A stretch of 11,376 nt of DNA from Sulfolobus sp. UBA167 (GCA_002495845.1 DAHF01000039.1:1-11376); one strand, 5' to 3'; counted from the first letter of the stretch, positions 1 through 7,086 are shown. The notes: generated from the letters alone by a model not told the origin. Numbers and translations are program-made.

Positions 1-56
1 GAGCCGTGAAGCAGGAAGCCCCGCAAGGGCGTGGTAGTTCACATATAATCCTCTAA
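1..56 (+). mobile_element. Right end of an IS200/IS605-family (tnpB-type) element, partial
   Basis: The bases at the left edge match the usual layout of the 3' end of tnpB-carrying IS200/IS605 elements: a GTGAAGC..GGAAGCCCC block, a short GC stem (GCCC 18-21 with GGGC 27-30 around a 5-base loop), then GTAGTTCAC, whose TTCAC (38-42) can pair with GTGAA (6-10). One frame stays open from base 3 to a TAA at 54-56 and would encode the last 17 residues of a TnpB-like protein (AVKQEAPQGRGSSHIIL). In this family the same DNA also forms the 3' scaffold of the omega (guide) RNA. The body of the element lies left of the window, so whether it is intact cannot be judged. The assignment rests on recalled family sequence patterns, not on a search. 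Confidence 0.5.
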
Positions 57-60
57 GTAG

Positions 61-108
61 GTTCGTAAACTAAGTCCTTAATCAAGGATTTAAAGGCAGT
101 TTACGAAC
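61..108. repeat. Long inverted repeat / nested hairpin
   Basis: A perfect 11-base inverted repeat, GTTCGTAAACT (61-71) and AGTTTACGAAC (98-108), encloses a second stem, TCCTT (75-79) with AAGGA (84-88) around the loop AATC. The two stems are almost continuous, with a 6-base bulge (92-97). The structure sits just after the putative IS right end and just before the start of the next gene. A TATA-like TTTAAAG lies inside the right half (89-95). It could be an operator for the downstream gene, a terminator-like structure, the end of a small mobile element, or part of the IS end. I cannot decide between these. Confidence 0.6.
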
Positions 109-127
109 TAATATGGGGTATGATTGA

Positions 128-886
128 TTGCTTTTCGACATATTCAGGAAATCTGACAATACTGAAGGGTCAGGATACTTAACTGACGACTTAGGGGAAT
201 GGATGTTAATATCCCATAACAAAGAGCTACTTCTAGCTACTAACCTCGTCTCTAAGGCGATCAGAAAGGCTGGAGTGAAAGACTTCAACTTGTACCTAGG
301 TTATTTCTCCACAGACGAGAGAATAAAGAGCTTGATAAGTATCAAGGGAATGGCGGTTACAAAGGAAAACAAGAAAAACATAGACGTGAGGACATCAATG
401 AGGAACGTTGCAGGAGAAGACGCCATAGTCATAGAGGATCAACCTCACTCCGTATGCAATATCTGCAATTCCACTTTCATATTCTTCAACTTCTTGCTCT
501 TAATCAAGAAAGGAAAGGAGTACAAACGTCCAGTTAAACTCCTTTTGCCTCCCATGGGAATAAATCCTTCTGAGATACCTTTGTCTCTGAGTTCGCTACT
601 GAAGACATTACTTGAGAGAAACCTAAACGCCATATGTTCGCTGAACGAGATAGACGCTGGAGACGGGAGCAGGCTGAAGCTAATGGCGACGTGTAGGACT
701 GAGTCCTCTTTTGATACTGAGAAAATAAAGAATGCCATGTCATACTTCGCCCCTGAGAAGCCTAAACTCTTCACAAAGAGAATAGGCACGAGAGAAATGG
801 AGATTAGTTTATATATTCAGCAACTAAACGTGAAATTTTTCATCCCTTTACTTTGGAACAATTTCTTAGAGCAACTTAGGTGTTAA
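128..886 (+). CDS. Hypothetical protein, 252 residues
   Basis: I do not recognise this protein. It has no signal peptide. Its N-terminal half is charged (residues 1-105), followed by a CxxC pair (C110, C113) that runs into a hydrophobic stretch (about residues 115-126, STFIFFNFLLLI), then basic residues and an LLLPPMG segment (138-144). Two more cysteines (C170, C189) lie in the C-terminal half, so a metal site is possible but unproven. The start is the TTG at 128: an in-frame stop directly precedes it, and a GGGGT purine run (115-119) lies 8 bases upstream as a weak ribosome site. Base usage resembles its neighbours. The gene sits between a putative IS end with a long inverted repeat and pgk, with no obvious functional partner. 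It may be a 5'-truncated gene, since no canonical in-frame start lies further upstream. Confidence 0.6.
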   Translation: MLFDIFRKSDNTEGSGYLTDDLGEWMLISHNKELLLATNLVSKAIRKAGVKDFNLYLGYFSTDERIKSLISIKGMAVTKENKKNIDVRTSMRNVAGEDAIVIEDQPHSVCNICNSTFIFFNFLLLIKKGKEYKRPVKLLLPPMGINPSEIPLSLSSLLKTLLERNLNAICSLNEIDAGDGSRLKLMATCRTESSFDTEKIKNAMSYFAPEKPKLFTKRIGTREMEISLYIQQLNVKFFIPLLWNNFLEQLRC

Positions 887-1021
887 TTTGAGACTTTAAT
901 AAATGGAGATGAAAGAGAACAGAATATAAGATAACATGAATGTGGTCATGAAGAGAGTGAAATTTGCTTTAAACTAAAAACCGTGACATCCGCAGGAACT
1001 ATCTCCTTCACTGTACCCTCA

Positions 1022-1032
1022 TTTTTATAAAT
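1022..1032 (+). promoter_or_regulatory. TATA box of the pgk-gapdh-usp unit
   Basis: TTTTTATAAAT is a good archaeal TATA element. It would place transcription start near 1052-1056. That is 50 bases before the annotated pgk ATG but just upstream of the in-frame codons that encode the conserved N-terminal extension of the protein, so it bears on the start question. Confidence 0.6.
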
Positions 1033-1105
1033 TTGGAAACGCATAAATTATTGGGGAAATGCCCTGATAAAAATAGGAGATTTAGATATTAAAACTTTAG
1101 ATGAT

Positions 1106-2284
1106 ATGAATCTTTCTGGCAGGAAAGTTCTCTTACGCGTTGACCTTAACTCGCCCATCGATAAAAACGGAAGGGTACTCGATAGCTCCAGATTGAAAGC
1201 ACATGCCCCCACGATCAAGGAGCTGGTCGAGGGGAAAAACTCAGTCGTCCTCATATCACATCAAGGAAGGCCGGGTGATAGGGATTTCGTGGAGCTCGAG
1301 GAACATGCCCAGATCCTTTCAAAGTACCTAGACATGAAAGTAGAGTTCGTAGACGACGTGATGGGACCTTACGCCAGGGAGAAAATAAAGAACATGAAGG
1401 AAGGAGAAATAATACTCCTCAATAACGTAAGGATGGTATCAGAGGAGCTCATAGAGGCACCGCCGCAACAACACGCAAAGACTTTCCTCGTCAAAAAGCT
1501 CTCTCCCCTCTTTGACGGCTACGTAAACGACGCGTTCGCTACCGCGCACAGGAGCCAGCCAAGCCTAGTAGGTTTCCCTCTCGTCATCCCGTCTGCAGCG
1601 GGAAGGGTCATGGAGAAGGAGATCTCTGCGCTTTCTAAGATATTCACCCCAGAAGAGTCGCCCAAGGTGTTCGTCCTGGGAGGAGGTAAGGTGTTGGACA
1701 CGCTGAGGATAATAGAAAACTTGACCAAGAAGAGGATAGCCGACAGGATACTGACTGGAGGGCTAATAGCCGAACTGTTCGCAACAGCTAAGGGGATATC
1801 GCTAGGGAAGGAAAACATGGAAGTGCTAGAGAAGCTAGGCATACTCAGCTTGATACCTAGAGCTAGGAAACTGCTCATGAGCGGTTCTCCCGTGGAGATA
1901 CCAGTAGACTTCAAGGTAGAAAGGGAAGGCAGGATAGAGGAAAACCCGGTACATAAGGTGAACGGGGTAATAAAGGACATAGGTACCAACACAGCTGACA
2001 TATATTCATCTTTCATCAAGGACTCTAAGGTCACAGTTCTGAGGGGGCCTATGGGGATAATAGAGGATGAAAGGTTCAGGGATGGTAGCAAGAGCGTTAT
2101 GAGGGCAGCGCTGGAGAACTCAGGTTACGTCATAGTCGGAGGAGGTCACATGGTAAGCGTCCTTGAAGGGAAAGTCGATGACACGTCTAAGCTACACATC
2201 TCGACCGGAGGGGGTGCATTGCTTTTATTCCTTTCCGGAGAGAGACTTCCCGCTTTAGAGGCATTGAGCCTCAGCAAGGTGTGA
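1106..2284 (+). CDS. pgk: Phosphoglycerate kinase
   Basis: This cytoplasmic glycolytic/gluconeogenic enzyme moves phosphate between 1,3-bisphosphoglycerate and ADP. Visible motifs, numbered from ATG 1106, are the substrate-binding RVDLN (11-15), SHQGRP (51-56), HRSQPSLVGF (148-157), the GGGK loop (192-195), DIGTNT (291-296), GPMG (314-317), GGGH (345-348) and STGGGA (366-371). The length of 392 is slightly short for the family. ATG 1106 is the first canonical start in frame, but codons upstream of it (1088-1105) read IKTLDD, which resembles the usual PGK N-terminus just before the 'LxGKxVLxRVD' block. An AGGAG (1075-1079) lies 8 bases before the ATT at 1088, and no ATG, GTG or TTG exists in frame back to a stop at 1028-1030. 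The true start may therefore be a rare codon. The gene is followed after 3 bases by gapdh, an arrangement known in Sulfolobales. Confidence 0.95.
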   Translation: MNLSGRKVLLRVDLNSPIDKNGRVLDSSRLKAHAPTIKELVEGKNSVVLISHQGRPGDRDFVELEEHAQILSKYLDMKVEFVDDVMGPYAREKIKNMKEGEIILLNNVRMVSEELIEAPPQQHAKTFLVKKLSPLFDGYVNDAFATAHRSQPSLVGFPLVIPSAAGRVMEKEISALSKIFTPEESPKVFVLGGGKVLDTLRIIENLTKKRIADRILTGGLIAELFATAKGISLGKENMEVLEKLGILSLIPRARKLLMSGSPVEIPVDFKVEREGRIEENPVHKVNGVIKDIGTNTADIYSSFIKDSKVTVLRGPMGIIEDERFRDGSKSVMRAALENSGYVIVGGGHMVSVLEGKVDDTSKLHISTGGGALLLFLSGERLPALEALSLSKV

Positions 2285-2287
2285 AAC

Positions 2288-3301
2288 TTGATAAAGGTGT
2301 CAATAAACGGTTACGGGACAATAGGAAAGAGGGTGGCAGACGCTGTCCTCAAACAGCCTGACATGGAGCTAGTGGGCGTTGCTAAGACGTCCCCAAACTA
2401 CGAGGCTATGGTAGCGTTCAAGAGGAACATGAGGATCTATGTACCCGAGGATAGCAAGGAGAAGTTCATGAATGCCGGGATCGAGCCTTCTGGGAACATA
2501 AACGACATGATAGAGGAGTCAGACGTGATAGTAGACGCTACGCCGAACGGAGTAGGAGCTGAGTACAAGAAGGTATACATCGAGAAGGGGAAGCCGGCCC
2601 TCTTTCAAGGCGGGGAGAAAAGCAACGTAGGAGAAGTGTCATTCTCAGCGCTTTGCAACTATGGTGAAGCCTTAGGGAAGAAATACGTGAGGGTAGTGTC
2701 ATGCAACACAACAGCTATGTTGAGGACAATATGCACGACGTCAAAGGTATCACGTGTAAGGAAGGTCAGAGGCACAGTGATAAGGAGGGCCGCTGACCCA
2801 AAGGAGTATAAAAAAGGGCCCATAAATGCCTTAGTTCCAGATCCAGCCTCAGTGCCTAGCCATCACGCGAAAGACGTCAACACGGTCTTGAAGGACCTTG
2901 ACATAGTTACCATGGCAGTGATCTCGCCTACGAACCTGATGCATGTCCACCTCCTTGATATGGAGACAGAAGTGGAAGTCAGAAGGGAAGAGATATTGGA
3001 ACAGATGTTGTCGACTCCGAGGATAGTCGTAGTTCCAGGAAAGGCCGGAATAAACTCCACATCCGAACTAGTGGAGCTCGCGAGGGACTTGGGAAGGGAG
3101 AGGAACGACATGCCAGAGGTGATGGTTTTCGAGGACTCAGTCCAGACCAAGGGTAGGGAAGTCTTCCTCATGTATGCCGTGCACCAAGAGTCCATAGTGG
3201 TGCCCGAGAACATCGACGCAGTAAGGGCGGTCTCTGGGGTGGAGAAATCCATGGAGTTAACTAACACTTCCCTTGGAATAAAGAAAGGGTACATAATCTG
3301 A
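2288..3301 (+). CDS. gap: Glyceraldehyde-3-phosphate dehydrogenase, archaeal type II (phosphorylating)
   Basis: This enzyme interconverts glyceraldehyde-3-phosphate and 1,3-bisphosphoglycerate using NAD(P), feeding or draining the kinase encoded just upstream. It has an N-terminal Rossmann motif GYGTIGKRVADAV (8-20), the catalytic SCNTTAM with Cys139, and a His at 219 (NLMHVH), the positions reported as catalytic in the Sulfolobus enzyme family. The length of 337 residues is typical for the archaeal class, which is distinct from bacterial GAPDH. The start is a TTG at 2288, three bases after the pgk stop. A GGTG (2278-2281), overlapping the end of pgk, serves as the Shine-Dalgarno sequence, as expected for an internal operon gene. 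In Sulfolobales this enzyme is thought to work mainly in the gluconeogenic direction beside the non-phosphorylating GAPN route; that is family knowledge, not visible here. Confidence 0.95.
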   Translation: MIKVSINGYGTIGKRVADAVLKQPDMELVGVAKTSPNYEAMVAFKRNMRIYVPEDSKEKFMNAGIEPSGNINDMIEESDVIVDATPNGVGAEYKKVYIEKGKPALFQGGEKSNVGEVSFSALCNYGEALGKKYVRVVSCNTTAMLRTICTTSKVSRVRKVRGTVIRRAADPKEYKKGPINALVPDPASVPSHHAKDVNTVLKDLDIVTMAVISPTNLMHVHLLDMETEVEVRREEILEQMLSTPRIVVVPGKAGINSTSELVELARDLGRERNDMPEVMVFEDSVQTKGREVFLMYAVHQESIVVPENIDAVRAVSGVEKSMELTNTSLGIKKGYII

Positions 3302-3312
3302 GGGTGAAATAG

Positions 3313-3732
3313 ATGAGCGATAAACTACCACCTACATACGCCGTGAGCTTCCTGCTGAGGAAAGTATTGATTCCAGTCGACGGTTCTGAGAACAGCATGA
3401 GGGCAGTTGACATAGGGGTTGACTTCGGGATGAGATATGGGTCCAGGATATACTTGGTATACATTTGCCAGGAGTGCAGGAGCACCCAATCCATAAAGGA
3501 AATGTTGGAAAAGAGGATCGGAGGAAGGACGGATTACGAGTTCAAGGAAGTGAAGACGAACTATAAGGAGTCTAGCGTTGCAAACGAGATCCTCAAACTG
3601 ATAGCTGAAGAGAACTTTGACGCTGTAATAATGGGAGCTAGGGGAACTTCGATAAACAGCGACATCAACATAGGGTCTACAGCTACGTCAGTGGCACTGA
3701 ACGCGCCGATCACTGTAATAGTAGTCAGATAG
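3313..3732 (+). CDS. Universal stress protein (UspA family), single domain
   Basis: This is a small cytoplasmic nucleotide-binding protein of 139 residues. The family start KVLIPVDGSENSMRA (17-31) contains the ATP-contacting Asp23. The C-terminal signature G-x2-G-x9-GS is complete (G108, G111, G121-S122), which marks the ATP-binding subclass. Two cysteines (C52, C55) form a CxxC in the middle of the domain. The first 16 residues are an extension ahead of the usual 'KVLVPVDGS' start. ATG 3313 is favoured because GGGTGA (3302-3307) lies 5 bases before it. It begins 11 bases after the gapdh stop and probably shares its transcript, which suggests a stress- or energy-linked role beside lower glycolysis. 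The actual target is unknown. Confidence 0.88.
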   Translation: MSDKLPPTYAVSFLLRKVLIPVDGSENSMRAVDIGVDFGMRYGSRIYLVYICQECRSTQSIKEMLEKRIGGRTDYEFKEVKTNYKESSVANEILKLIAEENFDAVIMGARGTSINSDINIGSTATSVALNAPITVIVVR

Positions 3733-3756
3733 CTGTCCTGGTCTATTAAAAAACAC

Positions 3757-3763
3757 TTTTTTT
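3757..3763 (+). terminator. Oligo-T terminator after the usp gene
   Basis: A run of seven T follows an A-rich stretch 25 bases after the uspA stop. Crenarchaeal RNA polymerase terminates at such oligo-T runs without needing a hairpin. It probably ends the pgk-gapdh-usp transcript. Confidence 0.55.
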
Positions 3764-3835
3764 GATATGAATAAATAAATAAAAAATAACTCGTCTGTTC
3801 TGAAGGAGAAAGTCTAGAGCGTGTAAGGGAAGGTT

Positions 3836-3933
3836 GAGGAAAGGGGAAAAGGACGCGAGCACACATAACTACGTGTCCGAGACTTGTTTTCCTATTCCTA
3901 AATTAAACTCTTTTTCCCTTCCTCATTTTTTTT
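3836..3933 (+). other. Convergent intergenic region with long imperfect stem-loop and oligo-T
   Basis: The 350 bases between usp and glyA (3733-4081) hold no credible gene. Within them the purine run GAGGAAAGGGGAAAA (3836-3850) can pair imperfectly with TTTTTCCCTTCCTC (3911-3924). Inside lies a 7-bp stem, GGACGCG (3851-3857) with CGTGTCC (3872-3878), containing one G-U pair. The outer arm is followed at once by eight T (3926-3933). Such a fold ending in oligo-T could be a small RNA with its own terminator, or simply a strong terminator in a convergent gap. An AT-rich stretch upstream (3764-3790) could hold a promoter, but no clear TATA box is seen. Confidence 0.35.
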
Positions 3934-3947
3934 AAAAAAGGAAAAAA
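3934..3947 (-). terminator. Oligo-T terminators for glyA (minus strand)
   Basis: On the minus strand this reads as two runs of six T separated by CC, about 135 bases past the glyA stop. It abuts the plus-strand T8 run (3926-3933), so the site could stop transcription from both sides. Confidence 0.4.
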
Positions 3948-4081
3948 TGTTCGAATTCTCTCTCAAGCCTCCAAGTTGCAGAACGGGAAGAGAGGAAAAG
4001 AAAGAGCGTAGCACTCGGGCACATCTCACATAAATGGAGAGATGGGGAAAAAGAGGAGTTGATAGCCATGAAAATATTGCT

Positions 4082-5383
4082 TTATATTATCATCGGGATT
4101 ACCTTGGACGAGAACTTCTGTTCCCATTCCCCGTCTTGGAATGTGTACTTCACGTTCAGATATCCCTTCCTCATCTCCATTACTTCCCTCTTAACCTGGC
4201 TGGGTTCTTTGCCATCCATGAGGACTTTCTTGAATAGCGATGCTATTTCCTCCATTTCTCCTTCCTTCATCCCGAACCTTGTCATTTCCTGAACTCCTAT
4301 CCTAAGTCCGCTCGGGTTGGATACGGCCTCAGGCCCATCATAGGGCAGAAGGTTCTTGTTAACTATGATGTTTGCGTCCTCGAGCATCTTGGCCGCCTTA
4401 GCTCCTCCGCCTTGAGGCCTTACGTCAACTGCGACTTGATGGCTCCTCGTATATCCTAGGTGCTCTCCCACTACCTTGAAGCCGAGGGAAGCTAGGCTCT
4501 CTGCTAGCTTCTTTGCGTTGCGCGTTATCTGGGATGCGTAGTCAGCGCCGAACTCCCTCATCTCCAAAGCGGTGACTGCTGTGGCAGGCAGTCTATGTAA
4601 GTGATGATTGCTCACGAACCAAGGGAAAATCGTCCTCGACACTGGTTTGTAATACTCCTCGTTGTTGGAGAAGATTGCCCCTCCCTGAGGGCCGGGGAAA
4701 GTCTTGTGAGTTGATACGTTCAAGAAGTCAGCCCCTTCATCTAAAGGGTTGCTCCAGACCTTGCCAGCTATGAGGCCGTAAACGTGGGCTGCGTCGTAGA
4801 CAAGTTTAGCACCCACTGCATGGACGTGGGGGGCTAACTCCTTGGCTGGGTGGGGAAACAAGTAGAGGCTCCCTCCCATGACGACGAACTTGGGTTTGAC
4901 TTCCTCTATCATCTTGATCGACTTGTCTACATCTACGTTTATGTTCTCTTTATCGAAGGGAAGCTCTATATGTTCTATCCCAAGGGCCCCTAGAGTTCCG
5001 AAGCGGGTGTGACTGACGTGAGCTCCAGCCTGCACCGGGGCTATCAAAGCCTTATCTCCTGGGTTAGCTAGAACCCTGAACACTGCTGCGTTAGCTACAG
5101 TACCGCTTATAGGCCTCATGTCGCAGAACTTGGAAGAGGTTATCTGGTTCATGAGTTCCATGGTCAGGGTCTCCATTTCATCGACATACTTAGTACCTTG
5201 ATAGAACCTCTTGTATGGCTTACCCTCTGCATATCTAGACATGTAGTCGCTCATGTAGACCGATTCAGCCAAGGGGCTCATCACGTTCTCTGACGCTATC
5301 AAGTTCAAAGTCTCCTTCCTCCTCCACGTGTTTTGTTCCTTCGTAATTTCAAGAATTTTTTCCAATTCTTTAGGTATGGCCAT
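4082..5383 (-). CDS. glyA: Serine hydroxymethyltransferase
   Basis: This PLP enzyme converts serine and a tetrahydropterin carrier to glycine and the methylene-carrier. Sulfolobales use a modified methanopterin-like cofactor rather than folate, which is family knowledge. Motifs seen are the N-terminal LNLIASEN (26-33), YAEGKPYKRFYQGTKYVDE (51-69), the PLP-contacting DAAH (197-200), and the Schiff-base lysine K227 in STHKTFPGPQGG (224-235). At 433 residues it is full length. The ATG at 5383 lies about 27 bases from a TATA-like element, so the transcript is probably leaderless. It is on the same strand as the mevalonate operon and starts 79 bases after hmgA ends. It may therefore also receive read-through, but nothing links its function to that pathway. 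Confidence 0.96.
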   Translation of the reverse strand: MAIPKELEKILEITKEQNTWRRKETLNLIASENVMSPLAESVYMSDYMSRYAEGKPYKRFYQGTKYVDEMETLTMELMNQITSSKFCDMRPISGTVANAAVFRVLANPGDKALIAPVQAGAHVSHTRFGTLGALGIEHIELPFDKENINVDVDKSIKMIEEVKPKFVVMGGSLYLFPHPAKELAPHVHAVGAKLVYDAAHVYGLIAGKVWSNPLDEGADFLNVSTHKTFPGPQGGAIFSNNEEYYKPVSRTIFPWFVSNHHLHRLPATAVTALEMREFGADYASQITRNAKKLAESLASLGFKVVGEHLGYTRSHQVAVDVRPQGGGAKAAKMLEDANIIVNKNLLPYDGPEAVSNPSGLRIGVQEMTRFGMKEGEMEEIASLFKKVLMDGKEPSQVKREVMEMRKGYLNVKYTFQDGEWEQKFSSKVIPMII

Positions 5384-5406
5384 AGTTACAACTTTAACTG
5401 ATGTAA

Positions 5407-5414
5407 CATAAAAA
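5407..5414 (-). promoter_or_regulatory. TATA box of glyA
   Basis: On the minus strand this reads TTTTTATG, centred about 27 bases before the glyA ATG. That is the spacing expected for a leaderless crenarchaeal transcript. Confidence 0.5.
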
Positions 5415-5462
5415 CTTTTAGAAATTCAGATTTATGTGAGTTTCAGGTAACCAAAACGTGGT

Positions 5463-6683
5463 CTAAGGTTTGGCATTCCTGCCGAGTTTCATGTGTGCCT
5501 TACCTAACTCTTTGTTTGCTAATGCTGAGAGCAGGTTCAATTCCCCAGCAAGGACAGCGGAGGCTATTATCTCTGCGAGCTTCCTGGAAGACCCTTCATC
5601 CTCCCCTCTGATGCCCATTATGGATAGAGCTTCCTTCTGAGTGGGGAGCCTCGTGCCACCTCCTACCGTGCCTACCTCAAGGGAAGTGAGAGTAACAGAA
5701 ATATAAAGACCATCGTCCCTGACCTCAGTCCAAGTGTATCCGGAGCTGCTCTCAACCACTTGAGCCACGTCCTGTCCCGTGGCTATGAAGATTGCTGCTA
5801 TCACATTAGCAAAGTGAGCATTAAATTGCGATACAGAACCCGCCCTGGCGCTCCCTAGCCAGTTCTTCCTCAGGTTCACCTCATTGATCAGTGAAATGTC
5901 GCTTTTGAGATCCTTCTCTACGACAGTGCTAGGTATCATGGCGTCGGCTATCACGGTCTTCCCTCTGCCCATCAAAGAGTTGACTACTGTGTTCTTCTTG
6001 TCGCTACACATGTTCCCGCTCACGGCGACGCACTTCGCTCCAGGGAAGTTCTCCTCTATGAATGAGCATGCCCTCTCAGATGCTATGGTTACCATGTTCA
6101 TCCCCATGGCGTTCCCTGTCTGGAAGGAGAACCTGAGCCAGACGTTGTTGCCAATGACGTAAGGTGAACATCCGACGTACTTAAGGTGGGAAGACGTGGA
6201 TTCAGTAATCTTCCTGATCTCTTCCTCGACGGAGGAGAACCATGAAAGGAAATCCGATACCTGCTTCACTGACCCAAGCTTTATCACTGGAGCTCGAGTC
6301 ATCTGGTCCTTTATGACCCTGACGTTAGCTCCTCCTGAAGCCGTGATAGCCTTCATCCCCCTATTTACGCTCGCTATCAGAGCGCCTTCAGTTGTAGCCA
6401 TAGGGACCAAGAACTCTCCCTTGGCGAACTCGCCGTTCACCCTCAAGGGACCTGCTATCCCCATGGGTATCTGCACTGCGCCTATCACGTTTTCGGCGTT
6501 CCTGTTCTTTATTTCAGCGTAGTCTATCACAGTGGAGCCTATGTTAGGAAGGCCTACTCCAGTGATCCTCTCTACTGCGAGCCTTCTAGCTACCATGGCG
6601 GCGTTTGCTTCGAGATACTTGTCTGCCTCATGAAGGGGAATCTCCCCCTTCACCATCTTCTCTACTACTTCCTCAAGGTCCAT
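5463..6683 (-). CDS. hmgA: 3-Hydroxy-3-methylglutaryl-CoA reductase, class I type
   Basis: It reduces HMG-CoA to mevalonate with NADPH, the committed step to archaeal isoprenoid lipids. Motifs in order are ENVIGAVQIPMGIAGPL (64-80), TTEGALIASVNRG with catalytic Glu99, TGNAMGMNM (189-197), SGNMCSDKK with Asp228-Lys229-Lys230, KNWLGSARAG with Lys273, GQDVAQ with Asp305, GTVGGGT (338-344), and the C-terminal catalytic His397 in KAHMKLGR. At 406 residues it is a soluble catalytic domain with no membrane segment. One oddity is Asn191 where the family motif is DAMGMN (codon AAC, clearly read). The ATG at 6683 lies inside the end of the DUF35 gene (11-base overlap), so translation is probably coupled to it. 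It is the last gene of the mevalonate operon. Confidence 0.96.
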   Translation of the reverse strand: MDLEEVVEKMVKGEIPLHEADKYLEANAAMVARRLAVERITGVGLPNIGSTVIDYAEIKNRNAENVIGAVQIPMGIAGPLRVNGEFAKGEFLVPMATTEGALIASVNRGMKAITASGGANVRVIKDQMTRAPVIKLGSVKQVSDFLSWFSSVEEEIRKITESTSSHLKYVGCSPYVIGNNVWLRFSFQTGNAMGMNMVTIASERACSFIEENFPGAKCVAVSGNMCSDKKNTVVNSLMGRGKTVIADAMIPSTVVEKDLKSDISLINEVNLRKNWLGSARAGSVSQFNAHFANVIAAIFIATGQDVAQVVESSSGYTWTEVRDDGLYISVTLTSLEVGTVGGGTRLPTQKEALSIMGIRGEDEGSSRKLAEIIASAVLAGELNLLSALANKELGKAHMKLGRNAKP

Positions 6684-7086
6684 CAGAAATTACCTTAAAC
6701 TTTAGGCCATACTCTATTAGCCCGTTTGAGGAGTCCACGGTCAGTTTCCTGAGTACAGCGGTGACCCTAGATCCTTCCTTAGGCTCCTCGTCGACGTCAG
6801 TGAGGGGTGCAACTATCTCAGGACCTTCGTCAAGCTTTATGAGCCCGACGAACTGGGGCATGCTCTTCTCATATCCAGCCCTCTGTTGGAAGTTCTTAGT
6901 AGAGAATATCAAGGTCCCGTTGCCGCTCAGGTTGATGGATGATACCTCGTTGGATCCGCATTTGCTGCAGAAAGCCGATGAGTAGACGTCTATGTTACCG
7001 CATCTGTTGCACTTAGTCGCGGCCAGCTTATACAAGGACTGTTTTGCTCTCCATACTTGTGGAGGGGAAATCCTCACTGTGATCAC
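6673..7086 (-). CDS. DUF35 zinc-ribbon/OB-fold protein, acetoacetyl-CoA/HMG-CoA synthase partner
   Basis: This is a small scaffold protein of 137 residues. An N-terminal helix (WRAKQSLYKL) is followed by a rubredoxin-like zinc ribbon with C26, C29, C40 and C43, then an OB-fold with GNGTLIFSTKNF and the later FVGLIKLDEG stretch. In archaea the DUF35 protein bridges acetoacetyl-CoA thiolase and HMG-CoA synthase in a channelling complex and its OB-fold helps bind CoA (known from a methanogen structure). Its position between the genes for those partners and hmgA fits that role. It starts at a GTG whose first four bases overlap the thiolase stop (GTGA, 7083-7086), and its end overlaps hmgA by 11 bases. 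All four zinc ligands are intact. Confidence 0.92.
   Translation of the reverse strand: MITVRISPPQVWRAKQSLYKLAATKCNRCGNIDVYSSAFCSKCGSNEVSSINLSGNGTLIFSTKNFQQRAGYEKSMPQFVGLIKLDEGPEIVAPLTDVDEEPKEGSRVTAVLRKLTVDSSNGLIEYGLKFKVISDGP

Noticed and set aside
120..182. ATG at 120 as start of a small gene
   Set aside because: It opens only 20 codons, in a different frame from the 252-residue protein, with no family resemblance.
1519..2091. A 190-codon open frame on the minus strand inside pgk
   Set aside because: It is antisense to well-conserved PGK motifs and has low-complexity Ser/Leu/Pro composition, typical of a shadow of a coding strand.
4034..4292. Plus-strand frames of 67 and 77 codons at the end of glyA
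   Set aside because: They lie opposite the conserved 3' end of glyA and have no promoter or ribosome site of their own; they are shadows.
5884..6985. Plus-strand frames of about 90-126 codons across hmgA and DUF35
   Set aside because: They run antisense to motifs that are clearly coding on the minus strand and resemble no protein.
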